DNA of 48,901 nucleotides from Verrucomicrobiota bacterium. Lineage in GTDB: Bacteria > Verrucomicrobiota > Verrucomicrobiia > Opitutales > Opitutaceae. Under the pieces are notes generated by a model. The model was not told the origin of the DNA and ran no database searches. It saw only the letters and a list, made by a program, of their open reading frames with translations. A program made the position numbers and the translations under genes. The DNA lies in assembly GCA_016871595.1 (NCBI GenBank), contig VHCY01000008.1, positions 1-48,901 on the forward strand, written 5' to 3'. Of this stretch, positions 24,236 through 33,649 are shown in pieces (position 1 is the stretch's first letter; every line of letters starts with the position of its first letter).

Positions 24236-24658
24236 TCACTCCTTCCGCTCCGACGCCGGCTTCAACTTCGGCTGCCACTCCGGCTCCGGTGCGGGGGCCG
24301 GAGCCGCGGCCGGGGCGGTCCCGGGCGGCGTCACCTCGTCCAGCACCTGCAGGATCCGGGCGCCGCGGGCGGCCGAATGATCCAGCACATATTCGAACTT
24401 GGGCAGGTACTTAAGCACGATCCGGCGGCCGACCTCGGCGCGGATGGACCCGGCCTGCGCCCGCAGCCAGCGGAGCTTGGCCTCAGCGGCCTCGGCATCC
24501 CCCACCACCGCCACAAACACCCGCGCGTCCCGCAGGTCCGGCGAGACGCGGACCTCGGTGATCGTGACGTTCACTGCTTCCGACTGGTAGCGGCGGCGCA
24601 GGATGTCGCCCAGCTCACGCTGGACGAGCTCGTTGACGCGCACCGTGCGGTTGCTCAT
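24236..24658 (-). CDS. rbfA: Ribosome-binding factor A
   Basis: A 140-aa RbfA. The KH-type core is 'RVNELVQRELGDILRRRYQS', 'VNVTITEVRVSPDLRDARVF', 'RIVLKYLPKFEYVLDHSAAR'. The C-terminus carries an Ala/Pro-rich tail ('GTAPAAAPAPAPEPEWQPKL') not usual in short RbfA proteins. RbfA matures the 30S subunit. Only 2 bases separate it from nrnA. Confidence 0.95.
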   Translation of the reverse strand: MSNRTVRVNELVQRELGDILRRRYQSEAVNVTITEVRVSPDLRDARVFVAVVGDAEAAEAKLRWLRAQAGSIRAEVGRRIVLKYLPKFEYVLDHSAARGARILQVLDEVTPPGTAPAAAPAPAPEPEWQPKLKPASERKE

Positions 24659-24694
24659 CGCCGGGAAGGGACGATCGGGGCGGACGGACCCGGC

Positions 24695-27262
24695 CTACAG
24701 GGAGGCCCGGACCTTCTGCACCTCGAAGCACTCGATGACGTCGCCCGGCGCGTAGCCGTTGAAATCATCCAGCTTGATGCCGCACTCGAGGCCCGCGCGG
24801 ACCTCGTTGGCGTCGTCCTTGAACCGGCGCAAGGTGCCGACGCGGCCCTCGTGCAGGATCTCGCGGCCCCGGCGCAGGCGCGCGCTGGCGTTGCGGTTGA
24901 TCTTGCCCTCGGTGACGAGACAGCCGGCGACAAAGCCCTTGGCCAGCGGGAAGACCTGCCGGACCTCCGCCGCGCCCGTCTTGATCTCCTTGATGTCGGG
25001 ATCGAGCAGGTCGGCCATCATCTCGCGGACCTTGTCGCCCATCTCGTAGATGATCTCGTAGGTCTCGATCCGCACCCCGTGGTGCTTGGCGAGCGGCGTG
25101 ACGCCATTCTCCAGCCGCGTATGGAAGCCGATGATGAGGGCCCCGGAGGCCCCGGCCATCAGCACGTCGTTCTTGGTCACGAGGCCCACCTCGATGGAGA
25201 CGATCTCCAGCTGGACCTTCGTGCTCTTGATGCCGTCGAGGATGACCCGGACCGCCTCGGAGGAGCCGAAGACGTCCGTTTTGATGATGACCTTGAGGAC
25301 CTTGGCCTGGGTGGCCGCGATGTTGGCGAAGAGCCGCTCGACCGAGACTTCCTTGGGTACCGCGGCGGCGGTGGTCGCCTCCTTCTTCAGGCGGAGCGTC
25401 TCCTCCTCGGCGAGCTTCTCGGCCTCGCGGGCGTTCTTGACCGCCTTGAAGGCGGCGCCGCTGTCCGGGGTGCCGGACCAGCCGATGACCCGCACGGGGG
25501 TGCCGGGGGTGGCTTCCTTCACGTTGCGACCCTGGTCGTCGAACATTGCCCGGACCTTGGCGTAATTCGGGCCGCTCACGAGGGCGTCGCCCACCCGCAG
25601 GGTGCCGCGCTGGACGATGACCGTGGCCAGGGGGCCGCGGCCGAAGTCGATCTCGGACTCGATGATCAGCCCGCTGGCCTCGGCCTTCGGGTTGGCCTTC
25701 AGTTCAAGCACGTCCGCTTGCAGCAGAATCATCTCGAGCAGCTCGGTGATGCCCTGATTCTTGATCGCGGCGACGGGGACGGTGATCGTCTCCCCGCCCC
25801 AATCCTCGGGGGCGATGCCGCGCTGCTGCATCTGGTTCTTGACCTGGTCCAGATTGGCGCCCTTGACGTCCATCTTGTTGACCGCGACCAGAAGGGCGAA
25901 CCGCTCCGGGTGGGACTGCTTCTCGGCGAGGGCGATCTTGAGGGCCTCCTCCGTCTGCGGCATAAAGCCGTCGTCCGCCGCCACCACAAGGATGGCGATG
26001 TCGGTGACGCTGGCGCCGCGGGCGCGCATCTTGGTGAAGGCGGCGTGGCCGGGGGTGTCGAGGAAGGTGAGCTTCCGGCCGTTGAACTCGATCTGGTAGG
26101 CGCCGATGTGCTGGGTGATGCCGCCCGCCTCGCCGGCGGCCACGTTGGCCTTGCGGATGGCGTCGAGGAGGGAGGTCTTGCCGTGGTCGACGTGGCCGAG
26201 GATGCAGACCACCGGGGGCCGGGGGACGAGGTGCTTGGACTCATCCTCCTCCGGCTGCTTCTTTTCCTTCTTCTCCTTGGCGGCCTGCTGGGCGGCGGCG
26301 TCGCCGCGGTGCTTGATCTCGAGCAGGAAGCCGTACTTTTCGGCGACCTTCTGGGCGACGGCCTCGTCGATGGTGGAGTTCATCGCCGCGAAGCCCACCA
26401 GCTGGTTGAGCTCCGAGATCAGCTTGAAGGGCTTCAAGCTGAGTGCGGCGGCGAAGTCCCGCACCACGATGGGCGGCTTAAGATGGAGAATCTTGACGTC
26501 GCCCTGGATGGTGATGTGGGGGGCGGCGGCCGGCGCCGTGCTGCCCGGCAAGGGCGGCGCCTTGGGCGCCATCACGGGGGCGGGGGCCGGGGCGCGGGGC
26601 GGCAACGCCGGGGGCAGCGCTGGCGGCTTGGGCGCGGAAGTAGGCGCGGGCGCGACTACGGCACCCGGGCGCACAGGGGACATCACCGGCGCCGGGGCCG
26701 GGGCTGGACGGACCGGAGGAGCGTTCACCACGACCGGAGGACGGGCGACGGGAGGGGCAGACACCGGGGGAACCACCATCGGGGGGCGCGCAACCGGGAA
26801 CGGGGAGACCACGGGGGGCGGAGCCGAGACCGGTTTGGGTAAAGCGGGGGGCGCCGGCGGGGCGGAAATGGGCTTCGGCGGCGGCGGGGCGGCCCGAGGC
26901 GGAGGGGGAGGCGGCGGGGGCGCGGGGCTGGCGGAGGCCTTGAGGGCGGCCGCCTTCGCCGCGGACGCGGCCTCGCGTTCTCGCTCGATGTCCTGCCGGC
27001 TCTTGACGAAGACGCCGGAGGGAAGGTTCACACGGGGCGCGGCCGCCTCGGGAGTAGAGGCTTCCGCCGTAGCAGTCGGAGCCTCAGCGGCCGGGCGACG
27101 CGCGGCGAACTCCTCGCGCAGCGCCGCGGCGCTGATGTTGTCCACGGTACTCGAGACCGACTTGACGTCCTGGCCGATGATCCGACGCTCCTTGAGCAGC
27201 GCCGTCATCTCCTTGTTGTCCAGGCCGAGCTCCTCGGCGAGTTTGTGGATGCGGATGCTCAT
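24695..27262 (-). CDS. infB: Translation initiation factor IF-2
   Basis: An 855-aa IF-2. The N-terminal IF2_N domain ('[20 protein letters not shown]') is followed by a long, very Pro/Ala-rich linker at about 65-250, a second IF2_N-like domain ('[20 protein letters not shown]'), and the GTPase domain with '[19 protein letters not shown]', '[17 protein letters not shown]' and '[10 protein letters not shown]'. Domains II-IV follow, ending '[14 protein letters not shown]'. It places initiator tRNA on the 30S subunit. It lies 24 bases after nusA. Confidence 0.97.
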   Translation of the reverse strand: MSIRIHKLAEELGLDNKEMTALLKERRIIGQDVKSVSSTVDNISAAALREEFAARRPAAEAPTATAEASTPEAAAPRVNLPSGVFVKSRQDIEREREAASAAKAAALKASASPAPPPPPPPPRAAPPPPKPISAPPAPPALPKPVSAPPPVVSPFPVARPPMVVPPVSAPPVARPPVVVNAPPVRPAPAPAPVMSPVRPGAVVAPAPTSAPKPPALPPALPPRAPAPAPVMAPKAPPLPGSTAPAAAPHITIQGDVKILHLKPPIVVRDFAAALSLKPFKLISELNQLVGFAAMNSTIDEAVAQKVAEKYGFLLEIKHRGDAAAQQAAKEKKEKKQPEEDESKHLVPRPPVVCILGHVDHGKTSLLDAIRKANVAAGEAGGITQHIGAYQIEFNGRKLTFLDTPGHAAFTKMRARGASVTDIAILVVAADDGFMPQTEEALKIALAEKQSHPERFALLVAVNKMDVKGANLDQVKNQMQQRGIAPEDWGGETITVPVAAIKNQGITELLEMILLQADVLELKANPKAEASGLIIESEIDFGRGPLATVIVQRGTLRVGDALVSGPNYAKVRAMFDDQGRNVKEATPGTPVRVIGWSGTPDSGAAFKAVKNAREAEKLAEEETLRLKKEATTAAAVPKEVSVERLFANIAATQAKVLKVIIKTDVFGSSEAVRVILDGIKSTKVQLEIVSIEVGLVTKNDVLMAGASGALIIGFHTRLENGVTPLAKHHGVRIETYEIIYEMGDKVREMMADLLDPDIKEIKTGAAEVRQVFPLAKGFVAGCLVTEGKINRNASARLRRGREILHEGRVGTLRRFKDDANEVRAGLECGIKLDDFNGYAPGDVIECFEVQKVRASL

Positions 27263-27286
27263 GCGGTCGGACCTGGAAGCTACGGG

Positions 27287-28519
27287 TTACTGCGCCCGCG
27301 CGGCGACGCGCTGGATGACAAGGGCGGCTTCCTCGGGGCTAAAGCCGGCGCCCTCTAGGTCCGCCGCCTCCACGCCTTCAAAAAGTTCGAGCGACACGAA
27401 GCCCGCCTTGACCAACCGCAGCGCGAGGTCCTCGGCCACGCCGAGGCCGGCGACCAGCTTGCGCTTCGCATCGCCCTCCGGATCGGCGCCGACCGCACGG
27501 AATTCCTCGATGTCGATCCGCCAGCCAACCAGGCGCGAGGTCAGGCGCGCGTTCTGGCCCTTGCGGCCGATCGCGATGGCGAGGTCGTCGTTGGCGACCC
27601 GGAGCAGAATACGGCGGGCCTTCTCGTCGAGGACGATCTCGCGCGGGATCGCGGGCTTCAGGGCCTCGATCACCATCTCGCGCGGATCCGCGAAGAACTT
27701 GATGATGTCGATCTTCTCCCCGCCCAGCTCGCGGACGATCGTCTTCACCCGGGCGCCGCGCGCGCCGACGCAGGCGCCCACCGGATCGACCTTGGGGTCG
27801 GTGCTGGTGACGGCGATCTTGGTCCGGTAGCCCGGCTCGCGGGCGAAAGCCTCGATCTTGACCGTGCCGTCGGCCACCTCGGTGACCTCGAGCTCGAACA
27901 GGCGGCGGACAAAGCGGGGGCTGGCGCGGCTGAGCACGATCTCGGGCCCGCGCGGCGTGCTCTGGATCTCAAGCAGGAGACAGCGGATGCGCTCACCCGG
28001 CTGGTACTCCTCGCCCGGCACCTGCTCCTTGGCGGGCATCACGGCCTCAGCCTTGCCCAGATCGATGAAGAGGTCGTTGCGCTCGCGGCGCCGCACCGTG
28101 CCCGTGACGATGTTGCCGACCTGGTCTTTGAAATCGTCGAAGATGCGGTCCTTCTCGAACTGCCGCAGCCGCTGCATCACCGCCTGGCGGGCGGTCTGGG
28201 CCGCGATGCGCCCGAGGGAGGAGGGGTCGATCGCCTTCTCCAGCACCTCGCCGATGACGGCGCCGGGCTTGAGAGCCTGCGCCTTCTCGACGTGCAGCTC
28301 CGTGCGAGGATTGCTGACCGAGTCGACCACCTTGAGCAGGCACCAAGCCTGCAGCTGGCCGTTGCGGGGGTTGATGTCGATCCGCAGTTCCTGGCCCGAG
28401 CTGATGCCCTTCTGGGCGGCCGTCTTCAGGGCATTCGCGATCGTCGCGATCATCTCGGCGCGGGGGATGCCCTTTTCCTTTTCCATATACTCGAGGACGG
28501 AGAGGATTTCGCTGCTCAT
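27287..28519 (-). CDS. nusA: Transcription elongation/termination factor NusA
   Basis: A 410-aa NusA. The N-terminal polymerase-binding domain begins '[20 protein letters not shown]'. The S1 domain has '[20 protein letters not shown]'. KH1 and KH2 contain '[20 protein letters not shown]' and '[20 protein letters not shown]'. A single helix-hairpin-helix-like acidic domain is at the C-terminus ('AAELEGAGF'-type segment near the end). rimP, normally the gene before nusA, is absent; the region upstream is a leader with a hairpin and then a divergent gene. Confidence 0.96.
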   Translation of the reverse strand: MSSEILSVLEYMEKEKGIPRAEMIATIANALKTAAQKGISSGQELRIDINPRNGQLQAWCLLKVVDSVSNPRTELHVEKAQALKPGAVIGEVLEKAIDPSSLGRIAAQTARQAVMQRLRQFEKDRIFDDFKDQVGNIVTGTVRRRERNDLFIDLGKAEAVMPAKEQVPGEEYQPGERIRCLLLEIQSTPRGPEIVLSRASPRFVRRLFELEVTEVADGTVKIEAFAREPGYRTKIAVTSTDPKVDPVGACVGARGARVKTIVRELGGEKIDIIKFFADPREMVIEALKPAIPREIVLDEKARRILLRVANDDLAIAIGRKGQNARLTSRLVGWRIDIEEFRAVGADPEGDAKRKLVAGLGVAEDLALRLVKAGFVSLELFEGVEAADLEGAGFSPEEAALVIQRVAARAQ

Positions 28520-28536
28520 GGGCGTATGGAGATGCG

Positions 28537-28579
28537 GGAAAGTTGGGAAAAAAAAAGCGGGCCGCAGGGCCCACTTTCC
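28537..28579 (-). promoter_or_regulatory. nusA leader: terminator-like hairpin with U-tract and an overlapping alternative helix
   Basis: On the minus strand GTGGGCC (complement of 28568-28574) pairs with GGCCCGC (28557-28563), one wobble pair, and is followed by nine T residues (28548-28556). This has the form of an intrinsic terminator 29-60 bases before the nusA start. The bases CCCACTTTCC (28570-28579) can also pair with GGAAAGTTGGG (28537-28547), a competing helix that shares one arm with the first. No minus-strand gene lies upstream, so the hairpin is more likely a leader element than a gene terminator. Confidence 0.6.
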
Positions 28580-28743
28580 GGAGAGAGAGTGGAGGAGAAC
28601 CGCGGAGGATTCGGCTCGCCTCCGGGATTGTCAAGCCCGCCGCCCGACGCGGGGCCGCGAGGGCAGAATCTGCTTGAGCCCGGGATTTTTCACCGAAACC
28701 CTCCGCCGCTTCCTCGCGTCTTCCCCGCACCCTTACCTCATTT

Positions 28744-29553
28744 ATGATCATTGCCCGCACCGTCCCCAGCCTCGGAGCCCCTGCCCGCCGCCCCGGCTTC
28801 ACGCTGATCGAGCTGCTCACCGTCATCGCCATCATCGGCATCCTGGCCGCCATCGTCATCCCGACGGTCGGCACGGTCCGGGAGAAGGCCCAGCGCGCGG
28901 TCGACGCCAATAACCTCCGCGAGGTGCTCAAGGCCGCGCAGATCTACGCCGGCGACAACCAGGACCGCCTCCCTGATCCGATCAACATCGCCAACTCGGT
29001 GCTCAACGCCCCCCAGCTCGCCTGGAAGTGGCCGGGCATCCTGGCGAAGAACAACATCCTGACCGACCCGACCTTCTTCTTCTCGAAGAACGATCCGGCC
29101 TTCAGCGGCACGTTCCCGACCTTCATCATCCAGCCGTCCAACCAGCGCAACACGCTGCACACCTCCTTCACCTCCGGCCGCTCCCCCTCCTGGGAATTTG
29201 TCGGCGGCGTCAAGATGAGCGACCCCGCCACCACGCCTGTCATCTACACCCGCGGCCTGCAGACCAACGGCCTCTGGAGCGAGATCTCGGGCGTCTACAA
29301 GGCCACCGGCGGCTACATCGCCTTCCTCGGCGGCAACATCTCGTTCTACCCGAACACCAACAACCCGGCGCCCTTCGTCTCGAACAACCCGACGTCGACC
29401 AGCACCACGCGCCCCAACAACATCAGGCAGGCGGTGCCCTTCAACGTCACGAACGCCAACCTCAGCGCCCGCATCTACGGCATCCCGCCCGCCTCGGGCG
29501 CCGCCGGGATGATCGGCACCGCCGGCGGCACCACCGCCCAGCGCGGGCCCTGA
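28744..29553 (+). CDS. Prepilin-type N-terminal cleavage protein (pseudopilin-like)
   Basis: A 269-aa exported protein. It has a leader and class III prepilin motif 'RPGFTLIELLTVIAIIGILA', then a helical stem ('EKAQRAVDANNLREVLKAAQ') and a large beta-rich domain ('GGYIAFLGGNISFYPNTNNP'). This is the general layout of the many pseudopilin-like proteins found in Planctomycetes and Verrucomicrobia; their function is largely unknown. It stands alone, 15 kb from the T2SS operon, and is divergent from nusA. It may use the same secretion platform. Confidence 0.85.
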   Translation: MIIARTVPSLGAPARRPGFTLIELLTVIAIIGILAAIVIPTVGTVREKAQRAVDANNLREVLKAAQIYAGDNQDRLPDPINIANSVLNAPQLAWKWPGILAKNNILTDPTFFFSKNDPAFSGTFPTFIIQPSNQRNTLHTSFTSGRSPSWEFVGGVKMSDPATTPVIYTRGLQTNGLWSEISGVYKATGGYIAFLGGNISFYPNTNNPAPFVSNNPTSTSTTRPNNIRQAVPFNVTNANLSARIYGIPPASGAAGMIGTAGGTTAQRGP

Positions 29554-30144
29554 GCCGGACCCACTTCCGGTATCTCGCTCAGTTGGGCCTGAAAGGCTGT
29601 TTTTAGGGTAAAGACCCCAATCCCCTCGCCCGCCTCACGAAACCGGAATCCGGCCCTCCCGACGGCCCACCTGACCTCTTCGCCTCCGCCGCCAGACGCC
29701 GCGGGGGCCTTTCTTTTTATCTTCAAGAGTCTGATTATCAGCAGCTAGCATCGGCTGAAAGCCTCCTCCCCCACCGATGTAAGGAGGCCGGCACCCTCCC
29801 TCCGAGAACCGCGCCCCGCCCGGACCACCGGACGATCGAACGACAACTGGAGGAGAATCGAAGGAGAAAGGCAGGCACACTGGAGGCAGACCGAACCGCC
29901 GCCGGCGCCAGCCCAGTTCAGGGCTCAAAATGAGGCCTTTAACCCCGGTCCCCCCGCGAAGCGCTATCAGGCCGCGGGGGCCAGCGACCGCCGCGGAGCC
30001 ACGCCCCACCCGGTGGCCCACGCGGCCCGGATCACCGGGCGTCAAGCGGCCTTTACCCGGAATTCGTGGTCTCGGCATCCGCTTGCGGAACAAGGCGTTC
30101 TCTGCCTCCTTCGACGCTTTCCGCTTCCCTTGTTGACCACGCCG
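29554..30144. other. Long intergenic region before the pyrophosphatase gene
   Basis: 591 bases without a convincing gene. It holds a weak terminator (29684-29720) and a 7-bp hairpin GCCTCCT/AGGAGGC (29761-29767 with 29782-29788). I looked for a fluoride riboswitch, which sometimes precedes pyrophosphatase genes, and did not find its conserved core. Open frames in the region lack start signals and family resemblance. Confidence 0.5.
29684..29720 (+). terminator. Weak terminator after the prepilin-like gene
   Basis: CTCCGC (29684-29689) can pair with GCGGGG (29701-29706), followed by a T-rich stretch CCTTTCTTTTTAT. The stem is short with one wobble pair. Its place, 130 bases past the stop of the plus-strand prepilin-like gene, fits an intrinsic terminator. 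Confidence 0.4.
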
Positions 30145-31917
30145 ATGACTCCGCCCCGGGCCGCCAACGTCGCCGCCCCCCGCCCGGCCCCCGCCTCTGC
30201 TACCGGCGGCGTGACTTACGTGGTCGGGCACCGCAATCCGGATGCGGATGCGATGTGCTCCGCGATCGCCTACGCGGCGTTAAAGGAGGCCAAGGGTGAG
30301 ACCGGCTTCGTGGCTGCCCGTTGCGGCAACTCAAACGCCCGCATCGACACGATCCTCGCCCGGTTCCGCGTCCCCCTGCCCCACTACCTGAGCGACGTCT
30401 CCCCTCGCGTGCGCGACGTGATGACCAACGAGGTGGTCCATGTGCACGAGCAGGCCACGTGCGCGGAGGCTCTAGAGCTGATCGACCGCCACCAGGTGCG
30501 GGTCCTGCCCGTGGCCAGCACCCGGCGTAAACCGGTCGGTCTGGTCAGCCTCGCGCAGCTCGGCGGCGTCTTCATCCCGCGCGTCAGCGAGCCACGCCTG
30601 ATGCGGCAGGTGCACAGCTGCCTCGCCGCCATCGCGCGGGCCCTCAAGGGCCAGGCGATCCATCTGGTCGACGCCGAACGGGTCGAGGATTTGTTTGTGC
30701 GCCTGGGCACGATGGACATCCGCTCGTTCTGGAGTATCTCCGTGCGGGAGAATATCCCCGCCGAGCAGTCGATCATCATCGTCGGCGACCGCGGGGACGT
30801 GCAGCGGCGGGCGATCGACCTCGGCATCCGGGCGCTGGTGGTCACGAGCGGCCTGCCGGTTGCTCCGGAGGTGGAGGCCGCCGCCCGCGAGCGCGGGGTC
30901 AGCATCATCTCGAGCCCGTACGACTCCGCGACCACCGCCTGGGTCGTGCGCACCGCCTCCAATCTGGAACGCGTCATCGACCGCAGCTTCCTCACCGTCG
31001 ACGCGGACACCCGGGTGGCGGACGCCCGCAAGCAGTTCGGGCTGAGCACGCAGGCGGTGCTGGTGACGGACGACGAGGGCCGCCTCGCCGGCATTTTGAC
31101 CAAGAGCGACATCCTCAAGCCGGTGCGGACCCGCCTCGTGCTGGTGGACCACAACGAGCTGACGCAGGCGGTGCCCGGCGCGGACGAGGTCACCATCGCC
31201 GAGATCATCGATCACCATCGTCTCGGCAGCCTCAACACCGCGCAGCCGATCCTGTTCATCAACGAGCCCGTCGGCTCCACCTGCACCATCGTGGCCGACC
31301 TGTTCCGGCGGGAGGGCCTGCAGCCCTCGCCGTCGATCGCGGGCATAATGATGTCCGGGCTGATCTCGGACACCCTGCACCTGCAGGGCCCCACGACCAC
31401 GGGGAAGGACGCCCTGATGCTGGCCTGGCTGGGCGAGATCGCGGGCGTCGACTCGAAGCGGCTGGCGGAGGAGATCTTCAACTCGGGCTCGGTCATTCTG
31501 GCGCAGACGCCGGACAAGGTGGTGCGCTCGGACTTCAAGGTGTACGAGGAGGAGGGCGTGCGCTTCTCGGTGTCGCAGGTGGAGGAGCTCGGATTCGGCA
31601 ACTTCGAGGCCAACGCGAAGGGGATCGCCCGCGCGATGCAGGAGTTGCGCGAGGAGGAGCGCCTCGCGTTCGCGGCCCTGCTGGTCACCGACATCAACAC
31701 CCAGAACTCCCTGCTGCTGGTGAAGGGCGAGAACGCGTTCCTCGCGCGGATCCGCTATGCCCGCCGGGAGTTGGATGACCTCTTTGACCTGCCCGGGGTG
31801 GTCAGCCGCAAGAAGCAGCTGATCCCCTACCTGACCACCGTGATCAAGGAGATGGCCGCCGATGGCACCCTGTCGGCGGGCAGGAGCACCTCCCCGTTCG
31901 GCCGCCGCCGCCGCTGA
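30145..31917 (+). CDS. ppaC: Manganese-dependent inorganic pyrophosphatase with CBS and DRTGG domains
   Basis: A 590-aa family II pyrophosphatase of the regulated type. The N-terminal DHH part has 'YVVGHRNPDADAMCSAIAYA'. Inserted regulatory domains follow: CBS1 ('VRDVMTNEVVHVHEQATCAE'), a DRTGG-like domain ('IIIVGDRGDVQRRAIDLGIR') and CBS2 ('RLAGILTKSDILKPVRTRLV'). The DHH core then resumes with 'IAEIIDHHRLGSLNT' and a DHHA2 domain ending in 'VVSRKKQLIPYLTTVIKEMA'. In known members adenine nucleotides binding the CBS domains tune hydrolysis of pyrophosphate, and diadenosine polyphosphates activate DRTGG-containing ones. The ATG at 30145 is chosen; upstream codons look non-coding. Confidence 0.93.
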   Translation: MTPPRAANVAAPRPAPASATGGVTYVVGHRNPDADAMCSAIAYAALKEAKGETGFVAARCGNSNARIDTILARFRVPLPHYLSDVSPRVRDVMTNEVVHVHEQATCAEALELIDRHQVRVLPVASTRRKPVGLVSLAQLGGVFIPRVSEPRLMRQVHSCLAAIARALKGQAIHLVDAERVEDLFVRLGTMDIRSFWSISVRENIPAEQSIIIVGDRGDVQRRAIDLGIRALVVTSGLPVAPEVEAAARERGVSIISSPYDSATTAWVVRTASNLERVIDRSFLTVDADTRVADARKQFGLSTQAVLVTDDEGRLAGILTKSDILKPVRTRLVLVDHNELTQAVPGADEVTIAEIIDHHRLGSLNTAQPILFINEPVGSTCTIVADLFRREGLQPSPSIAGIMMSGLISDTLHLQGPTTTGKDALMLAWLGEIAGVDSKRLAEEIFNSGSVILAQTPDKVVRSDFKVYEEEGVRFSVSQVEELGFGNFEANAKGIARAMQELREEERLAFAALLVTDINTQNSLLLVKGENAFLARIRYARRELDDLFDLPGVVSRKKQLIPYLTTVIKEMAADGTLSAGRSTSPFGRRRR

Positions 31918-31934
31918 CCCCCGCCGCCCGCCCG

Positions 31935-33539
31935 ATGAGCACCAATCCCCCGCTCCCGGCGCCGGGCGCCGCCGACTCCCTCGAGGCCTCGCTGCTGCGG
32001 GTGCTGATGGAGACCAGCCCGGACCGGATCTACTTCAAGGACCGCGAGAGCCGTTTCGTCCGCAACAGCCACGCGCACGCCCTTTCCCTCGGCGCGGCCT
32101 CGCCGGAGGAGTGCATCGGCCGGACGGATTTCGATTACTTCGCCCGGGAGCACGCGGAGCGGGCCTTCGCGGACGAGCAGGAGATCATCCGCACCGGGCG
32201 CCCGGTGATCGCGAAGGTGGAGCGCCTGACCCGCCGCGACGGCACCCAGGGCTGGGCCTCGAGCACGAAAATGCCCTGGCGCGACGGCGCCGGCCGGATC
32301 ATCGGGACCTTTGGCCTGACGCGGGACATCACCGCCGCGAAGGAGGCCGAGGAGCGGCTGAACGAGGAGCGCATTTTGCTGCGCACCATCATCGACCACC
32401 TCCCGAGCCGGCTGTACGTGAAGGACACCGCCTCGCGGTACGTCCTGAACAACCGCGCGCACCTGGCCTCGCTCGGGGCGGGTTCGCCGGAGGAGGTGCG
32501 GGGCCGGACGACGCTGGACTTTTATCCCGGGGAGCGCGGGCGCCAGGCCCTCGCGGACGACCAGCAGGTGCTGGGTGGCGGTCCCCCGATCATTAACCAG
32601 GAGAAGTCCGACTTCGGCCCGGCGGGCGACGTGCACTGGTCGCTCGTCACCAAGGTGCTGCTGCGGGACGCGCGGGACCAGGTGGTGGGGCTGGTGGGCA
32701 TCAGCCACGACATCACCCGGCGGAAGCGGGCCGAGGAGGAGTTGCGGCGGCGGAGCGCGGAGATGGAGGCGGATCTGGTGATGGCGCGGCAGGTGCAGGA
32801 GGCGTTCCTGGACCGGGCGCCCCCGTTCTTCGCGGGTGGGCGGACGCCGGGGGCGAGCGCCCTGCGCTGCAGCCACCGTTACCTGCCGACGACGACCCTG
32901 GGCGGGGACTTCTTCACCCTGCTGAAACTCGGCGAGCGGCACTGCGGGCTGCTGGTGTGCGATGTGATGGGCCACGGCGTGCGGGCGGGGCTGTTGACGG
33001 CGCTCCTGCGCGGGGTGGTTGAGGAGATGGGCCCGCGGGCGGGCGAGCCGCCGCACGTGTTGCGGGAGATCAACCGGAGCCTGATGCCGATTGTCGAGCA
33101 GACCGGCCAGCCGGTGTTCGCGACCGTCTTCTTCGGGGTGATCGACCTCGACCAGGGGACGCTGGTGTACAGCAACGCCGGGCATCCGCCGCCGCTGCTG
33201 CGGGGGGCGGGCGGGACGATCCGGCGGCTGGCGCCCGAGGATCCGGAGCCGGCGGCCGGCCTGCTCGGGGACTTCGCGTACAGCCGCCACGAGGTGCCCT
33301 TCTCCGCCGACAGCACCCTGCTGGCCTACACCGACGGGGTATTCGAGGCGGCGAATGCGGCGGGCGAATTCTTCGGGGTGGACCGGCTGCGGGACACCCT
33401 GGCGACGGCGCCGGCGGGGGCGGTGATCCCGACGGTCCTCGAGCGCGTGCGGGCGCACTGCGGCCGGAGCGAGTTCGAGGACGACGTGTGCCTAGTGTGC
33501 CTAGAGGCGGACTTCGCCGCGCCGGCAGCCGGCGGCTAA
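31935..33539 (+). CDS. PAS-PAS-SpoIIE protein phosphatase (RsbU/P-like)
   Basis: A 534-aa soluble protein. PAS 1 is at about 20-135 ('LMETSPDRIYFKDRESRFVR', 'GTFGLTRDITAAKEAEERL'). PAS 2 is at about 148-275 ('IIDHLPSRLYVKDTASRYVL', 'GISHDITRRKRAEEEL'). A coiled-coil linker ('ADLVMARQVQEAFL') leads to a SpoIIE/PP2C-like domain at about 310-525 with 'LGGDFFTLLKL', 'VCDVMGHGVRAGLLTALLRG', 'SNAGHPPPLLRG' and 'LAYTDGVFEA'. Such phosphatases act on anti-sigma antagonists in partner-switching, but no anti-sigma gene is seen nearby. It starts 17 bases after the pyrophosphatase gene, so the two probably form one transcript. Confidence 0.92.
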   Translation: MSTNPPLPAPGAADSLEASLLRVLMETSPDRIYFKDRESRFVRNSHAHALSLGAASPEECIGRTDFDYFAREHAERAFADEQEIIRTGRPVIAKVERLTRRDGTQGWASSTKMPWRDGAGRIIGTFGLTRDITAAKEAEERLNEERILLRTIIDHLPSRLYVKDTASRYVLNNRAHLASLGAGSPEEVRGRTTLDFYPGERGRQALADDQQVLGGGPPIINQEKSDFGPAGDVHWSLVTKVLLRDARDQVVGLVGISHDITRRKRAEEELRRRSAEMEADLVMARQVQEAFLDRAPPFFAGGRTPGASALRCSHRYLPTTTLGGDFFTLLKLGERHCGLLVCDVMGHGVRAGLLTALLRGVVEEMGPRAGEPPHVLREINRSLMPIVEQTGQPVFATVFFGVIDLDQGTLVYSNAGHPPPLLRGAGGTIRRLAPEDPEPAAGLLGDFAYSRHEVPFSADSTLLAYTDGVFEAANAAGEFFGVDRLRDTLATAPAGAVIPTVLERVRAHCGRSEFEDDVCLVCLEADFAAPAAGG

Positions 33540-33649
33540 AGCGGCAGGCGGCCGGCGTAGGCGGCCACCCGCTCGCAGATCTGGTCGAGTTCCGGTTTGC
33601 GGGCGCGGCAGAAGGCGAAGAGCAGGCGGCATTGGCCTTCCGAGGTCAC
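33536..33649 (-). CDS. 37-residue ORF coupled to a nucleotidyltransferase; partner or remnant
   Basis: A 37-aa frame starting with GTG, overlapping the nucleotidyltransferase stop as GTGA. It reads 'MTSEGQCRLLFAFCRARKPE' and then 'LDQICERVAAYAGRLPL'. I recognise no family. MNT nucleotidyltransferases are normally paired with a HEPN protein of about 110-140 aa, and this frame is far shorter. It is either a very small partner, a decayed remnant, or a chance frame. It also overlaps the end of the convergent phosphatase gene by 4 bases. Confidence 0.3.
   Translation of the reverse strand: MTSEGQCRLLFAFCRARKPELDQICERVAAYAGRLPL

Noticed and set aside
29554-30144. Possible fluoride riboswitch ahead of the pyrophosphatase gene
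   Set aside because: I looked for the conserved GGxGAUGG and CUGAUGxCUCCUAC-like cores and found neither.
29635-30231. 198-codon minus-strand frame before the pyrophosphatase gene
   Set aside because: Arg/Gly-rich, no recognisable segment, no ribosome-binding site, and it overlaps the true start of the pyrophosphatase gene.
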